A stretch of DNA of 64,000 nucleotides from Candidatus Lachnoclostridium pullistercoris (GTDB lineage: Bacteria > Bacillota > Clostridia > Lachnospirales > Lachnospiraceae). A model generated the notes under the pieces. That model was given only the letters and a program-made list of their open reading frames with translations, did not search any database and was not told the origin of the DNA. Both the position numbers and the translations under genes were made by a program. The stretch lies in the NCBI GenBank assembly GCA_019119775.1, contig DWWL01000010.1, positions 37,463 through 101,462 on the forward strand. Reading direction: 5' to 3'. Below, in pieces: positions 1 to 9,228 of this stretch; the stretch's first letter is position 1, and each line of letters opens with the position of its first letter.

Positions 1-388
1 TCTCCGCGATCATCTCAAAGCTGGCTCCGATCTTCTCAAAGCCCTCGTCCCTCGCTGTCTTCGCGAAATTTCTGTAAACGTCTTCGTACTCCTCGTACTC
101 GTTGTGTCTGGCCGCCTTTAAAAGCTCCAGCGTGCCGGGACAGATGTCCACCGGGTAGTTTCCGTCCACACAGATATTCTGTCCCGCCAGCTCCTCCAGA
201 TAATGATAAAAGATCTCCGCGTGCTCCTTCTCCTGCCCGGCAGTAAACTGGAACACCGCCTCAATCACCGGCAGACCTTCCTTTTTCGCCGCGGATGCCG
301 CAAAGGTATAGCGGTTTCTCGCCTGGCTCTCCCCGGCGAAGGCCCGCATCAGATTTTTCGCCGTCTCACTGTTTCTAAAATCCGGCAT
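1..388 (-). CDS. rbr: Rubrerythrin (C-terminal part outside window)
   Basis: Non-haem di-iron peroxidase of anaerobes that reduces hydrogen peroxide with electrons from rubredoxin. The 129 visible residues are the N-terminal four-helix ferritin-like domain: E20 in GESQAR, E53 and H56 in QEKEH, and the acidic HNEYEEYED segment near residue 97 are the expected iron ligands. The start ATG at 386-388 follows GGAGGTAATCAC. The protein runs off the left edge; full-length members have about 190 residues and a C-terminal rubredoxin domain, which cannot be checked here. It appears to be a single gene with its own promoter. The family is certain; the exact subclass is not. Confidence 0.93.
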   Translation of the reverse strand, partial: MPDFRNSETAKNLMRAFAGESQARNRYTFAASAAKKEGLPVIEAVFQFTAGQEKEHAEIFYHYLEELAGQNICVDGNYPVDICPGTLELLKAARHNEYEEYEDVYRNFAKTARDEGFEKIGASFEMIAE

Positions 389-509
389 GTGATTACCTCC
401 TCATCTTTCTTCCATTTGGGATTCCCTGTTAGGATTTCCCCATTCTGGAAAATTATGCGGCAGAAGAGAATTTCACAGCCGGCAGCATATCCGGACGGCA
501 TCTTTTCCT

Positions 510-538
510 ATTATAGCGAATGGACAGGGAAGAGTCCA
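510..538 (-). promoter_or_regulatory. Probable sigma-A promoter of the rubrerythrin gene
   Basis: On the minus strand TGGACT (533-538) and TATAAT (510-515) are separated by 17 bases, pointing at the rubrerythrin gene with a leader of roughly 115 bases. Found by eye. Confidence 0.5.
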
Positions 539-553
539 GAAAAAACTGCACAC

Positions 554-595
554 AGCGAAACGGGAACCTTCCTTGCGGCAGGTTCCCGTTTCGCT
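554..595 (-). terminator. Terminator hairpin after the YfcC operon
   Basis: A perfect 15-bp inverted repeat (AGCGAAACGGGAACC and its complement, 12-base loop) lies 20 bases beyond the YfcC stop codon. A T-run follows at some distance on the minus strand. Confidence 0.75.
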
Positions 596-614
596 TGAAA
601 TTCTGTATTTTCTT

Positions 615-2018
615 TTAAATCACTCCGCTCCACCCGGTCACAATCAGCAGGAAGACGATCACGCAGGCGAAAAAGATAAGCAGAAGCACCTTGGGAAACA
701 CCCATTTCAGCCAGGTTGCATAGGGGACATCTGCCATGGCGCAGGAACCGATCATCCAGCCTAAAAGAGGAGAAATCAGGTTGGTAAAACTGTCTCCCAT
801 CTGATAAGCCACCACCGCCAGATTTGGCTGCAGTCCAAGGGCATCCGCCACCGGTTTCATGATCGGGACCAGGATGGCCGCCTTGGATGTGGCTGACGGG
901 ATGATGGGATTGATCACAGACACAATCAGCGTCAGCCCTACGCTGGCGACAGACCGCGGAAGGTCCATCAAAGGCTTTGTCAGCACATAGACAATGGTAT
1001 GGATCACATTTCCGTCTTCCAGTACCAGAGAGATCACTTTTGCCAGACCTATGACAAAAGCCACAAACGCCATGGACGCCAGACCTTTGGCAAAGCTCTG
1101 TCCCAGCTCGTCAGCGCTCATTCCGCCGATGATTCCCACCAGGATCATGGTACAGATCATCACTGCGATCATGAAATCAAAGGTCAAGTCTGAATTCCCG
1201 CCCATAAGCGGATACATGGCGATAATCAGATACTGAAGGATAAAAATAAAGATCACGGCAATTTTCCGCCAGTTCATCTCCACCTTCTTTAACAGCTGCT
1301 CTTCTTCTCCTGCCGTCTGAGTCTCCGGCCTCCAGCCCTGAGCGTACATGAGAGACGCCTCCGGATTTTTCCGGATCTTTTTTACGTAGGCAAGCACCAT
1401 GATAATCGCTGCAGCCAGGAAAAAGTTCATGATCACCAGCCTTGTAAAGAAGGCCGAATAGGGGATCACATCCATGAGCATCTGAGTGGTCGCCTGCTGG
1501 GCAGGACCTGTTCCAAAGCCCACTAAAGCCGCAAAAGTCGTCACTCCGAGAGCACAGATAGGATCCAGCTTCAGTTTTTTCGCAAAAAGAATCCCCACAG
1601 GCACCACGGCGATCAGCGCGTCCGTCCCGCCAAATCCTCCCAGATAGGCCATAAGAATCATCATCAGAGCCACCAGAAGGCCGGGCCCCTTGTCCTTCAG
1701 CTTATAGACTGCCCAGTTCATCAGATCATCCAGCACTCCTGTATCTAACACCACATTGATCGTAGCCCCCGACACCATAACTACAAACATGATGGTGGCA
1801 GCCCCGTTTAAGCCGGATTTTAAGCTCATGAGAGCGTCCCAGGGACTGACCGGAGTCTGGTATCCCAGATAATGAAATTCTGTTCCTATGATCTCTCCCG
1901 CTTCATCGACGGCAAACTGTCCGGCCGGTATCACATAAGTTGCCAGACAGGAGAGCAGGATGATTCCAAACATGATCCACAAAAGATGCGGCATTTTAAA
2001 TTTTTTCTTTTCTTTCAT
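615..2018 (-). CDS. YfcC/DcuC-family membrane transporter
   Basis: A 467-residue polytopic inner-membrane protein of the YfcC family (C4-dicarboxylate anaerobic carrier superfamily). It starts with a short basic segment and then a first membrane helix (LLWIMFGIILLSCLATYVI); further hydrophobic segments alternate with short loops, and the Gly-rich stretches GGFGGTDA and GFGTGPAQQ are typical of the family. Substrates of YfcC proteins are poorly established; some relatives are placed with arginine/ornithine or dicarboxylate carriers. It is the last gene after a PatB-type lyase and an M20 amidohydrolase on the same strand, so import or export of a peptide-like or acylated amino acid is a reasonable guess. 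The start ATG follows a GGGGG tract 12 bases upstream. Confidence 0.85.
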   Translation of the reverse strand: MKEKKKFKMPHLLWIMFGIILLSCLATYVIPAGQFAVDEAGEIIGTEFHYLGYQTPVSPWDALMSLKSGLNGAATIMFVVMVSGATINVVLDTGVLDDLMNWAVYKLKDKGPGLLVALMMILMAYLGGFGGTDALIAVVPVGILFAKKLKLDPICALGVTTFAALVGFGTGPAQQATTQMLMDVIPYSAFFTRLVIMNFFLAAAIIMVLAYVKKIRKNPEASLMYAQGWRPETQTAGEEEQLLKKVEMNWRKIAVIFIFILQYLIIAMYPLMGGNSDLTFDFMIAVMICTMILVGIIGGMSADELGQSFAKGLASMAFVAFVIGLAKVISLVLEDGNVIHTIVYVLTKPLMDLPRSVASVGLTLIVSVINPIIPSATSKAAILVPIMKPVADALGLQPNLAVVAYQMGDSFTNLISPLLGWMIGSCAMADVPYATWLKWVFPKVLLLIFFACVIVFLLIVTGWSGVI

Positions 2019-2054
2019 TATATATGTACCCCCATTTTTTCTCCGTTTCCGCGC

Positions 2055-3243
2055 TTACGAAAACACAAAAGCAGTTTCCGCGCAAATTCCCAGCCAGAGA
2101 CCTGACTCATCGATATCAAACCGGCCGTTGTGATGGGCCGCTCCGCTGCCGTACTCTTTATTTCGGATTCCCAGAAAGCCCAGCGCTCCGGGATATTTTG
2201 CCAGATAGGCGCTGTAGCACTCAGACGCGTACCATTTATCGCAGTCTCCCAAAACCTTTCCTCCGCAGATCTCCTTTACGGCGTTCCGGACTCTTTCCGC
2301 TACCTGCCGGTCATTGACCACCGGGATAGGGACTGATATTATGCCGCCCCTCAAATGCGACGGTGCAGCCATGGCAGGCAGCGGTATTCTCCGCGACCCG
2401 GTTGATCACAGCAAGGGCTTTTTCTCCCTCTTCCCGGTTAAAAAACCGGGCTGTTCCTCCCACGTATGCAGTATCCGGAATAATATTGGTAGCCTCTCCC
2501 GCCTTTACCATTCCAATTCCCAGAGTCACCGTCTCCTCCACATTCAGCTGGTTCATAAAAGCAGAATTTAACTGAGTGATGATGTGGGCCGCCGGAATAA
2601 TCGGACTCACTGCCTGATCCGGCCGGGAGCCGTGGCCGCTTCTCCCCTTAACGGTGATGCCGATTCCCACAGTGCCGGCCATTCTGGGGCCAGGAACCAC
2701 GTTTATGCGTCCGGCATCCAGAGCATTGTACACATGAAGGGCAAAACATTCATCAACCGGGTACTTCTCCAGAGCCTTCAGCATGGCGTCCACCCCGCAG
2801 TTTGTCTCCTCTCCTTCCTCAAAACAGCAGTAGACCGTGCCGGAAAGCTCCTCCTGCATCTGGCAGAGCACCTTCATGGTCCCCAGAAGCACCGCCATAT
2901 GAGCGTCGTGGCCGCAGGCATGACAGACTCCGTCTGTCTGGGAAACACAGACCTTTTCCCTGACCAGATTTTCCCGCTCCTCTTTAAGGGGAAGGCCGTC
3001 CATATCCGCCCGCAGGACCCTGCTTTTCCCTGGTTTTTTCCCCTGGATCACTGCGATCAGCCCCGTCCCCGGAACCTTTTCATAGGGCAGGCCCATCTTC
3101 TCGATCTCGGCGATCAGCCGTCCTCTCGTCTTCCATTCCTCCCCTGACACCTCCGGATATCGGTGAAATTCTCTTCTCATGCGCACCGCATAGTCCTGCT
3201 GTCCCAGCGCCAGCTCTCTGATCTTCTCTCCATAAGCTTCCAT
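2055..3243 (-). pseudogene. M20-family amidohydrolase, broken by a +1 frameshift
   Basis: Peptidase M20D / aminoacylase-like metallo-amidohydrolase that would deacylate N-acyl amino acids or hippurate-like amides. The N-terminal part has the zinc motif CHACGHDAHM and EEGEE. Near 2345 the reading frame ends prematurely after VAFEGRHNIS, while the next frame continues as ISVPIPVVND through to AAHHNGRFDI, the usual C-terminal half. From the ATG at 3243 to the stop is 1189 bases, exactly one more than a multiple of three; removing one G from the GGGG run near 2347-2350 restores a 395-residue protein. The intact paralogue at 31460-32653 has 397 residues and aligns along its length. The ATG at 3243 is preferred (GGGGAGGGG upstream) over an in-frame GTG at 3348 that overlaps the lyase stop. 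A sequencing error and a true pseudogene cannot be told apart here. Confidence 0.85.
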
Positions 3244-3344
3244 TTTTCTTTTCCCCTCCCCGTTCTCTTCCTCAGAAATTCCTCTGCTCCATTCTTTTCC
3301 TGCGGCAATCACGCCTCTGTTGACTCTGTTTCTCACGCTGTCCC

Positions 3345-4571
3345 TCACCCATTCACTTCTCCCAGATACTTCTCCGTGTGCTTTGTGTTCACTGCCTCGC
3401 AGATTCTTCTCAGTCCTTCCGCCAGCGTCGCCCTGGGGCAGGCCAGGTTCAGCCGGATAAAACCGTCAGAATTCCGCACAAACATATTTCCGCCCTCCAG
3501 CAGCACCCCGGCTTTGTAGGCGAAGAACAGCGGAAGTGCCTCATCCGGCTCAAAATACGCGTTTAAATCCACCCACGCCAGATAAGTTGCCTCTGAGATC
3601 CGGAATTTTGCTTTCGGCAGATGCTCCTTGAGAAAACTCTCCGTAAAGCGGAAATTTTCATCCAGATAGGCCCTCAGCTCCTCCAGCCACGGCTCCCCTT
3701 TTTCATAGGCAGCCTGGGCGGCCGCGATGCTTAAAGGATTGTCAAAATTGTAATGGCGGTCCAGCCATATTTTTCTCAGACCCTCATCCTGGATGATAAT
3801 GTTGGAGATCATCATGCCCGCCAGGTTAAAGGTCTTGCTGGGCGCCATGCAGGTGATCAGGCGGCCGTAATCCGGCATCACCTTTCCCAGAGGAATATGC
3901 TTCTGATTTTTCCTGAGAAGATCGCAGTGGATCTCATCGGAGATCACCCAGAGGCCGTATTTTTCAATAATCCCGCCCATACGCCTCAGCTCTTCCTCTT
4001 TCCACACTCTTCCGCTGGGATTGTGCGGATTGCAGAGAATGAACAAGACAGTCTTTTCATCTGCCGCTTTGCGCTCGAAGTCATCAAAGTCAATGGTATA
4101 ATATCCGTCCTCGTTCTTTAAATCGGAACACACATATCCCCGCTTGCTGAAATCTGCCGCGTACTTGAAATAGGCATAGGACGGAGTCAAAAACAGTACC
4201 TTTTCGTCCGGTCTGCAGATGTATTCCACCAGCTCGTAGAGCGCAGGGATCACGCCGTTTGACATTACCAGTTCCTTTTTGCAGAAGCTCCACCCGTATC
4301 TCTTTTCACACCAGGATTTAAGCGCCTCGTAGTAGCTGTTCTCAAACACTCTGGTATAGCCGAAGATCCGCTTATCCAGCCTCTCCCGCATTCCATCGAT
4401 CACCACATCCGGCGTGGCAAATTCCATATCCGCCACCCACATGCGGATAAATTCTTCATCCTTATAAGGAAATTTCATCGTCTCATCCGCATGGAAAATG
4501 TAATCCCGAAACCCATCTGTGTTCATGGCGTTGGTGTGTCGTCTGTCAATGATCTCATCAAAATTATACAT
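3345..4571 (-). CDS. PatB/MalY-type PLP-dependent aminotransferase / C-S lyase
   Basis: Cytosolic fold-type I pyridoxal-phosphate enzyme of 408 residues. PatB/MalY enzymes cleave C-S bonds of cystathionine or cysteine conjugates, and some act as aminotransferases. Family marks are WVADMEF near the start, CNPHNPSGRVW, SDEIHCDL and the PLP-lysine motif APSKTFNLAGM. It is the first gene of an operon with an M20 amidohydrolase and a YfcC transporter. Deacylation followed by C-S cleavage is a known route for N-acyl-cysteine conjugates, so the operon may use such compounds; this is inference. A strong GGAAGGAG site lies before the ATG. The divergent XRE gene is the likely regulator. Confidence 0.9.
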   Translation of the reverse strand: MYNFDEIIDRRHTNAMNTDGFRDYIFHADETMKFPYKDEEFIRMWVADMEFATPDVVIDGMRERLDKRIFGYTRVFENSYYEALKSWCEKRYGWSFCKKELVMSNGVIPALYELVEYICRPDEKVLFLTPSYAYFKYAADFSKRGYVCSDLKNEDGYYTIDFDDFERKAADEKTVLFILCNPHNPSGRVWKEEELRRMGGIIEKYGLWVISDEIHCDLLRKNQKHIPLGKVMPDYGRLITCMAPSKTFNLAGMMISNIIIQDEGLRKIWLDRHYNFDNPLSIAAAQAAYEKGEPWLEELRAYLDENFRFTESFLKEHLPKAKFRISEATYLAWVDLNAYFEPDEALPLFFAYKAGVLLEGGNMFVRNSDGFIRLNLACPRATLAEGLRRICEAVNTKHTEKYLGEVNG

Positions 4572-4798
4572 ATTTTTTATCTCCTTCCTGAACGGCCGCC
4601 TCTTTATAGTGCAATTCTACCAATTTTCTCCTTTCTCCGTCAAAAAGGGAAAAGTTTCCTCTTATTCAACTTTTTCCAGATTTTTTTACTGTCAGTGGAA
4701 TTTCAGGTCATTTTGTGATAAGATAAAAAATAAGCAGGCAGAAATAAGGGAAATTTCGCTGTTTTATTGATTTATACGAAACAAAGGGGGGGAGTGCT

Positions 4799-5503
4799 GT
4801 GGCTGAGATCAGCCTTCAGATCGGAGAGCGGATCCGCTCTTTCCGCAAAAACAGAAAGCTCACTTTAGAGGAGCTTTCCCAGAAGATCCACAAAAGCAGA
4901 TCTACCATTTCCAAATATGAAAACGGGGAAATCGCTGTGGATATTGAGACGCTTTATGAGATTGCTGACGCCCTGTCTGTCCATGTGGAACAGCTTTTAT
5001 GGCGTCCGCCGGATCGGGAAGAGATGTCTTCCTCTGATATGCCGGCCTTTTTCAACGGTATTTCTCAGTTTTTTTCCTATCTTTACGACGGCAGAAGCGG
5101 AAGCCTGATCCGCTGTGTATTCGACGTACTCTCAAAGTCTGAGGATGGTCAGTACCGGATCATGATGTACATGAATTTTCGCGACTATGAAAATTATCAG
5201 AAATGCGAAAATACCTACTGGGGATATATTGAGCACTACGATGCCATCACCAACATGCAGCTGACAAACCAGGATATGCCCATGGAAAAAGCCAGCATCA
5301 AAATCCTTGCATCTTCTTTAAGCTCCGACACCAAGTGGGGACTGTTCTGCGGCTTTTCCTCCCGCCCCATGATGCCCATCGCAGTAAAAATGCTCTTTTC
5401 CAGAGTGAGGCTGCCGGAGGACGAGCACCTGATCCGACAGTTAAAAGTATCCCGGGATGACATCCGTCTGCTGAAGCTCTATAATATGCTCTCCGTAACG
5501 TGA
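4799..5503 (+). CDS. XRE-family transcriptional regulator
   Basis: A 234-residue DNA-binding protein. Residues 5-65 form a Cro/C1-type helix-turn-helix (LTLEELSQKIHKSRSTISKY is its core), matching SinR/XRE repressors. The remaining 165 residues have no domain I recognise and may sense a ligand. The start is GTG with AAAGGGGGGAG upstream. It stands head-to-head with the lyase/amidohydrolase/YfcC operon across 227 bases, the classic arrangement for a local regulator of that operon. No clear operator was found in that gap. Confidence 0.85.
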   Translation: MAEISLQIGERIRSFRKNRKLTLEELSQKIHKSRSTISKYENGEIAVDIETLYEIADALSVHVEQLLWRPPDREEMSSSDMPAFFNGISQFFSYLYDGRSGSLIRCVFDVLSKSEDGQYRIMMYMNFRDYENYQKCENTYWGYIEHYDAITNMQLTNQDMPMEKASIKILASSLSSDTKWGLFCGFSSRPMMPIAVKMLFSRVRLPEDEHLIRQLKVSRDDIRLLKLYNMLSVT

Positions 5504-5505
5504 CA

Positions 5506-5544
5506 GGCGGCGGCAGGTTTCTTTTTCTGAAACCTGCCGCCGCC
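5506..5544. terminator. Bidirectional terminator between convergent genes
   Basis: A perfect 16-bp inverted repeat (GGCGGCGGCAGGTTTC and its complement, 7-base T-rich loop) lies between the convergent XRE and ABC ATPase genes. Confidence 0.85.
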
Positions 5545-5575
5545 CGCAGCATATCCGCAGAATCTTTCTCTCTCC

Positions 5576-6331
5576 TTACGTCTGCAGAAATTCCTTCATA
5601 ATCTCGCCCCGGATCTCCAGAAATTCCGGTGAGGTCCGGTCTCTCGGGAAGGGAAGATCCACCGGCACGATCCGTTTTACCACGCCGGGGTTCTTGCCCA
5701 TGATCACCACCCGGTTGCTCAGATAGATCGCCTCATCGATCTCATGGGTCACGATAATCATGGTGGTCTTGTCCTGCTCTCTGATGCGCAGAACCTCGTT
5801 CTGCATGTTCATCCTGGTAAAGGCGTCCAGGGCCCCGAAAGGCTCGTCCAGCAAAAGCAGCTGCGGTCTGGTAGCCAGAGCTCTGGCGATGCTGACTCTC
5901 TGCTGCATGCCGCCGGAAAGCTGATTGGGCACCGCGTTCATAAACTCGGACAGCCCCACCAGGCCGGTGTAGTACTCCACCATCTCCTTCTTCTTATCCT
6001 TCGGGACAGAATCCGGGATCACAAACTCAATGTTCTGACGCACGGTGAGCCAGGGGAACAGTCTGGCCTCCTGAAAGATCATGCTGCACTTGGGGGAGGG
6101 ACCGTTTACCGGTTCCCCGTCCAGCAGGATCTCCCCGGAGCTTATGGGCTCCAGGGTGATGATCAGCTTAAGGAGGGTGCTTTTTCCGCAGCCGCTGGCG
6201 CCCACGATGGCCACCAGCTCCCCGTCCTTCACTGTCAGATTGACACCGGAGAGCACTTCCAGCTTCTGCCCTTTAATATAGAAGTTTTTGTGCAGATCCC
6301 GGATCTCCAGAATATTTCCATTTGCCGCCAT
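5576..6331 (-). CDS. ABC transporter ATP-binding protein, SsuB/TauB type
   Basis: Cytosolic ATPase (251 residues) that powers import by the nitrate/sulfonate/taurine class of ABC transporters. It has Walker A GASGCGKST, Q-loop MIFQEARLFPWL, signature [15 protein letters not shown] and Walker B LLLLDEPFGALD. The ATG at 6331 is chosen because GAGGAGGAAGACT precedes it; a longer in-frame GTG start at 6346 would overlap the permease stop and lacks a site. It is the last gene after the permease and binding protein. The family spans sulfonates, nitrate, thiamine precursors and aromatic acids, so the substrate is not fixed by this subunit. Confidence 0.92.
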   Translation of the reverse strand: MAANGNILEIRDLHKNFYIKGQKLEVLSGVNLTVKDGELVAIVGASGCGKSTLLKLIITLEPISSGEILLDGEPVNGPSPKCSMIFQEARLFPWLTVRQNIEFVIPDSVPKDKKKEMVEYYTGLVGLSEFMNAVPNQLSGGMQQRVSIARALATRPQLLLLDEPFGALDAFTRMNMQNEVLRIREQDKTTMIIVTHEIDEAIYLSNRVVIMGKNPGVVKRIVPVDLPFPRDRTSPEFLEIRGEIMKEFLQT

Positions 6332-6342
6332 AGTCTTCCTCC

Positions 6343-7143
6343 TCACTTACTGTCCACGATTCCTCTGGTCTTTGCCAGGTAATAATTCTCCAGACGGGTC
6401 AGTCCCTTGTCGATGACCAGTCCGATAAAGCCGATCACCAGCACGCACATGTACATGACTCTGGCGTTTGCCGTCTCCCGGGAGAGGGTGATCAGATAGC
6501 CGATTCCCGTGGAAGAGGCGATCATCTCCGCGGCCACCACGCTCATCCAGGCGCTGCTCATTCCCAGGCGCAGTCCGGTGAGGATCGCCGGGATGGATGA
6601 GGGGACGATGATCCGCCAGATGGTCTTCATCGTGGGGATCCGGTAGGTGTAGGCCACCTCCAGCAGCTTTCCGTCCACCGACTGGATGCCGTGGATGGTA
6701 TTTAAGAGAACGGGCCAGAAGGAACCGAAGGCGATGATCACCACCTTCGAGAAAAATCCGATGCCCGCCAGCAGGATCACAATAGGTACCAGAGCGATGG
6801 TGGGGATGGGACGGAGCACGCTCACGATCCCGCTTAAGGCTGCGCTCACAGGCTTAAACAGTCCCATGAGAAATCCCACGATCACTCCGGCCACCGCGCC
6901 GATCACGTAGCCGCAGGCCACGCGCCCGAAACTCACGCTTAAGTTCATCCACAGTTTTCCCGACTCCAGATAGGAGATAAAGGTCTTTATGATGGTCAGG
7001 GGAGCCGGCACCAGCGACGCCTTCAGCAGCCCATGGGTGGACGCGTACTGCCAGAACAGCAGCACCAGGATGGGGAAGACAATGGCGATGCACACCAGCT
7101 TTGTCCGCTCTCCCGCACTGTTTTTTGATTTGTTGTTAAACAT
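6343..7143 (-). CDS. ABC transporter permease, SsuC/TauC type
   Basis: Integral membrane subunit (266 residues) with about six membrane helices and the BPD_transp_1 coupling segment containing EVAYTYRIPTMKTIWRIIVP and the following Pro- and Gly-rich stretch. It pairs with the ATPase, which starts 11 bases after its stop, and with the lipoprotein upstream. An imperfect terminator separates it from the binding-protein gene, as is usual where the binding protein is made in excess. The start ATG follows AAGGAAGTCAGCAG. Confidence 0.92.
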   Translation of the reverse strand: MFNNKSKNSAGERTKLVCIAIVFPILVLLFWQYASTHGLLKASLVPAPLTIIKTFISYLESGKLWMNLSVSFGRVACGYVIGAVAGVIVGFLMGLFKPVSAALSGIVSVLRPIPTIALVPIVILLAGIGFFSKVVIIAFGSFWPVLLNTIHGIQSVDGKLLEVAYTYRIPTMKTIWRIIVPSSIPAILTGLRLGMSSAWMSVVAAEMIASSTGIGYLITLSRETANARVMYMCVLVIGFIGLVIDKGLTRLENYYLAKTRGIVDSK

Positions 7144-7179
7144 CTGCTGACTTCCTTTCTAAATTCTGTATAGAAGAAA

Positions 7180-7211
7180 ACGGGCAACCGCTTTTTTGCA
7201 GGATTGCCCGT
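7180..7211 (-). terminator. Leaky terminator between binding protein and permease genes
   Basis: Minus-strand inverted repeat with arms ACGGGCAA-(T)-CC and GGTTGCCCGT, followed by TTTTCTTC. Placed inside the operon it would lower permease/ATPase expression relative to the binding protein. Confidence 0.65.
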
Positions 7212-7221
7212 CCAGGGGAGC

Positions 7222-8298
7222 TTACCGAAGTCCGGCAAGCTCCAGATAGCTCAGATCCAGGATATCGTCCATGGTAATATCCGGATTGGAAAGCAGATCA
7301 TTGTCTTTCATGAACTGCAGCACTTCCTCCAGCACCCTCAGATCCTGTTCTGTCAGGTCGGCGCCGAAATTGGAGCCGCCGTACATGGTGGAGAACCATT
7401 CTTCCTCTCTCTGAGTGATCTCCGCCAGCTTGGCAAACGCCTCTTTCTGGTTTTCCTCGCTCTCGGCCATCCAGTCATCCACGCGCTGAACTGCTCTCAG
7501 CACCTTTGCGGTGATCTCCGGATACTGCTCACAGAACTCGTCTCTTCCCACAAAAGCGCTGATCTGGCAGGTTTCACTGGCCGTTCCGTCTGCCAGTACG
7601 TGCACCTCTCCCGCATCGATCAGGGACGTAAATTTTGCCAGCTGGTCGGCCGCTCCCTGCACCTCGCCGGATGCCAGAAGGGTCACAACGTCGTTGGTGT
7701 TGACCAGCTCAATGTCGTTCTCGGAAAGTCCCATGGACTCTAAGTAGGTCAGGAGCAGATAGTGGGCGCTGGTTCCCACGGAAACAGCGATCTTTGCTCC
7801 CTTTAAGCTCTCCGCGTCGGTGATGTCCGCATCTACTACCAGAGGATACATGGTTTCCGTGTCGCAGTTGCGGCCGATGATCTTGTAGCCGTAGTCAGCG
7901 GAAATGCCGGAAATCGCTCCCTGCTCTCCAAACTCCGCAAAATCCAGGTTTCCGGAGGCAAACGCCTCGGAGATGGCCGGACCATTCTGGAAATAATCCA
8001 TGGTGAAGGTCACGTTGCTGCCCTCAAATTCTTCCTCCAGAAAGCCCATGTTGTAAGCCAGGTTTAAGGGGAACTGGCTGTTGATGTCTCCCAGATGGAT
8101 CTCCAGAGGCTCTCCGTCGTACACATACTCATCTAAAGATACCGCCGCTGCGGTTTCCGAAGTTTCCTCCGCTGCCTCAGAGCTCTCCGTTTTCGCCTCG
8201 CTCTGCTGCGTTTCCTCCGCTGTGCTGCCGCCGGATGAGCAGCCGATCAGTGTCGCCGCCATGCAAAATGACAGACCAAGTGCCAGTGCTTTTTTCAT
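7222..8298 (-). CDS. ABC transporter substrate-binding lipoprotein (SsuA/TauA/NMT1-like)
   Basis: Extracellular solute receptor of 358 residues. It begins with a signal peptide and lipobox (MKKALALGLSFCMAATLIGC, cleavage before Cys20), then a Ser/Glu-rich tether and a periplasmic-binding-protein fold with family marks such as NMGFLEEEF and ALKGAKIAV-like SLKGAKIAVSVGTSAHYLL. It feeds the permease and ATPase downstream. The ATG at 8298 has GGAGGATGTATT in front; longer in-frame starts have no signal peptide. The ligand is unknown; the adjoining amidohydrolase suggests a carboxylated or amide compound. Confidence 0.92.
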   Translation of the reverse strand: MKKALALGLSFCMAATLIGCSSGGSTAEETQQSEAKTESSEAAEETSETAAAVSLDEYVYDGEPLEIHLGDINSQFPLNLAYNMGFLEEEFEGSNVTFTMDYFQNGPAISEAFASGNLDFAEFGEQGAISGISADYGYKIIGRNCDTETMYPLVVDADITDAESLKGAKIAVSVGTSAHYLLLTYLESMGLSENDIELVNTNDVVTLLASGEVQGAADQLAKFTSLIDAGEVHVLADGTASETCQISAFVGRDEFCEQYPEITAKVLRAVQRVDDWMAESEENQKEAFAKLAEITQREEEWFSTMYGGSNFGADLTEQDLRVLEEVLQFMKDNDLLSNPDITMDDILDLSYLELAGLR

Positions 8299-8356
8299 AA
8301 TACATCCTCCTGATTGTTTAATAAAATAATAGTAACCATCTGCGTCAGCCGCCCGC

Positions 8357-9187
8357 TCACAGGCGCAGCAGCCTGGCCGCATTATTGTAAAAGAAATCCG
8401 GAAGAACGGACTCTTTTATCCCGCAGTTCTCGTAAAATCTGGCCGTATCCACCACATTTAAAATGGGGTAGGCCGTCCCGAACAGCATCTGATGCTTCAT
8501 CAGGGTGTTGGCCGACTTCACATAGTCCTGGCTCCCCGCCCCGCTTAAGCCGTACATATCGGGTACAATGTAGATATTGGGGGAGTTAAAGCCCATGGCC
8601 ATCACCTCCAGGTGCCACGGCCAGCCGCCGTGTCCCACCACGATGGAAAGCTCCGGAAAATCGTGAAGCACCGTTCCCAGCTGGCGCACCGTATCCGGGT
8701 CCACAATGGGGAGCAGCTTCGCGCTGTAGCTGACAAAGAGCACCAGTCCTTCCCTCTGCAGCTTCTCGTACATGGGATAGGCCGCCGGATCGTCGAACCG
8801 GTAGGGCTTTGGCTGGAACGTGGGCTCCGCGCTCACTCCGCGGATGTCCCATTTCTCCACGCACCGGTCGATCTCCCGCAGAGCCTGCTCTCCGTCCATC
8901 GGGTCGATGTAGGGAAAAATGACAAATCTCCCCGGATAGCGGGAGGAAAGGCTGAAGAACTCGTCCCCCGTCGCCCCCAGCTCCTTGCGGCAGGGCACCA
9001 CGGAGATCTCGATCTGCGCCTGATCCATCTCTTTCACAAATTCTTCCAGGCTGCCCGTTCTCTGGGACTCTGACACCGTCATGTCAAAGGCGTCCGCCAG
9101 CCTGGCGAAATGGGCCTGATCGTTCTCAAACATTTTCATGTAGTTCCCGAAAGGAGGCCGCACCCTGAAATCGATTTTTTTATACAT
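8357..9187 (-). CDS. Amidohydrolase-family metal-dependent hydrolase (PF04909-like)
   Basis: Cytosolic TIM-barrel hydrolase or decarboxylase of 276 residues, related to the amidohydrolase 2 family (aminocarboxymuconate-semialdehyde and dihydroxybenzoate decarboxylases). Visible marks are the N-terminal strand KIDFRVRPP, SAEPTFQP, the histidine strand VVGHGGWPWHLEV and C-terminal NAARLLRL. The usual first-strand HxH reads FRVR here, so one metal site may differ from classic members. It is the first gene of the transporter operon and probably processes the imported compound. ATG 9187 is chosen for its GAGGAGACAGG site; the in-frame extension to 9502 runs through the regulator gene. Confident on family, not on reaction. 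Confidence 0.8.
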   Translation of the reverse strand: MYKKIDFRVRPPFGNYMKMFENDQAHFARLADAFDMTVSESQRTGSLEEFVKEMDQAQIEISVVPCRKELGATGDEFFSLSSRYPGRFVIFPYIDPMDGEQALREIDRCVEKWDIRGVSAEPTFQPKPYRFDDPAAYPMYEKLQREGLVLFVSYSAKLLPIVDPDTVRQLGTVLHDFPELSIVVGHGGWPWHLEVMAMGFNSPNIYIVPDMYGLSGAGSQDYVKSANTLMKHQMLFGTAYPILNVVDTARFYENCGIKESVLPDFFYNNAARLLRL

Positions 9188-9228
9188 GGTTTTTCCTGTC
9201 TCCTCTGTAAAAATTGTGTAAAATTGGC

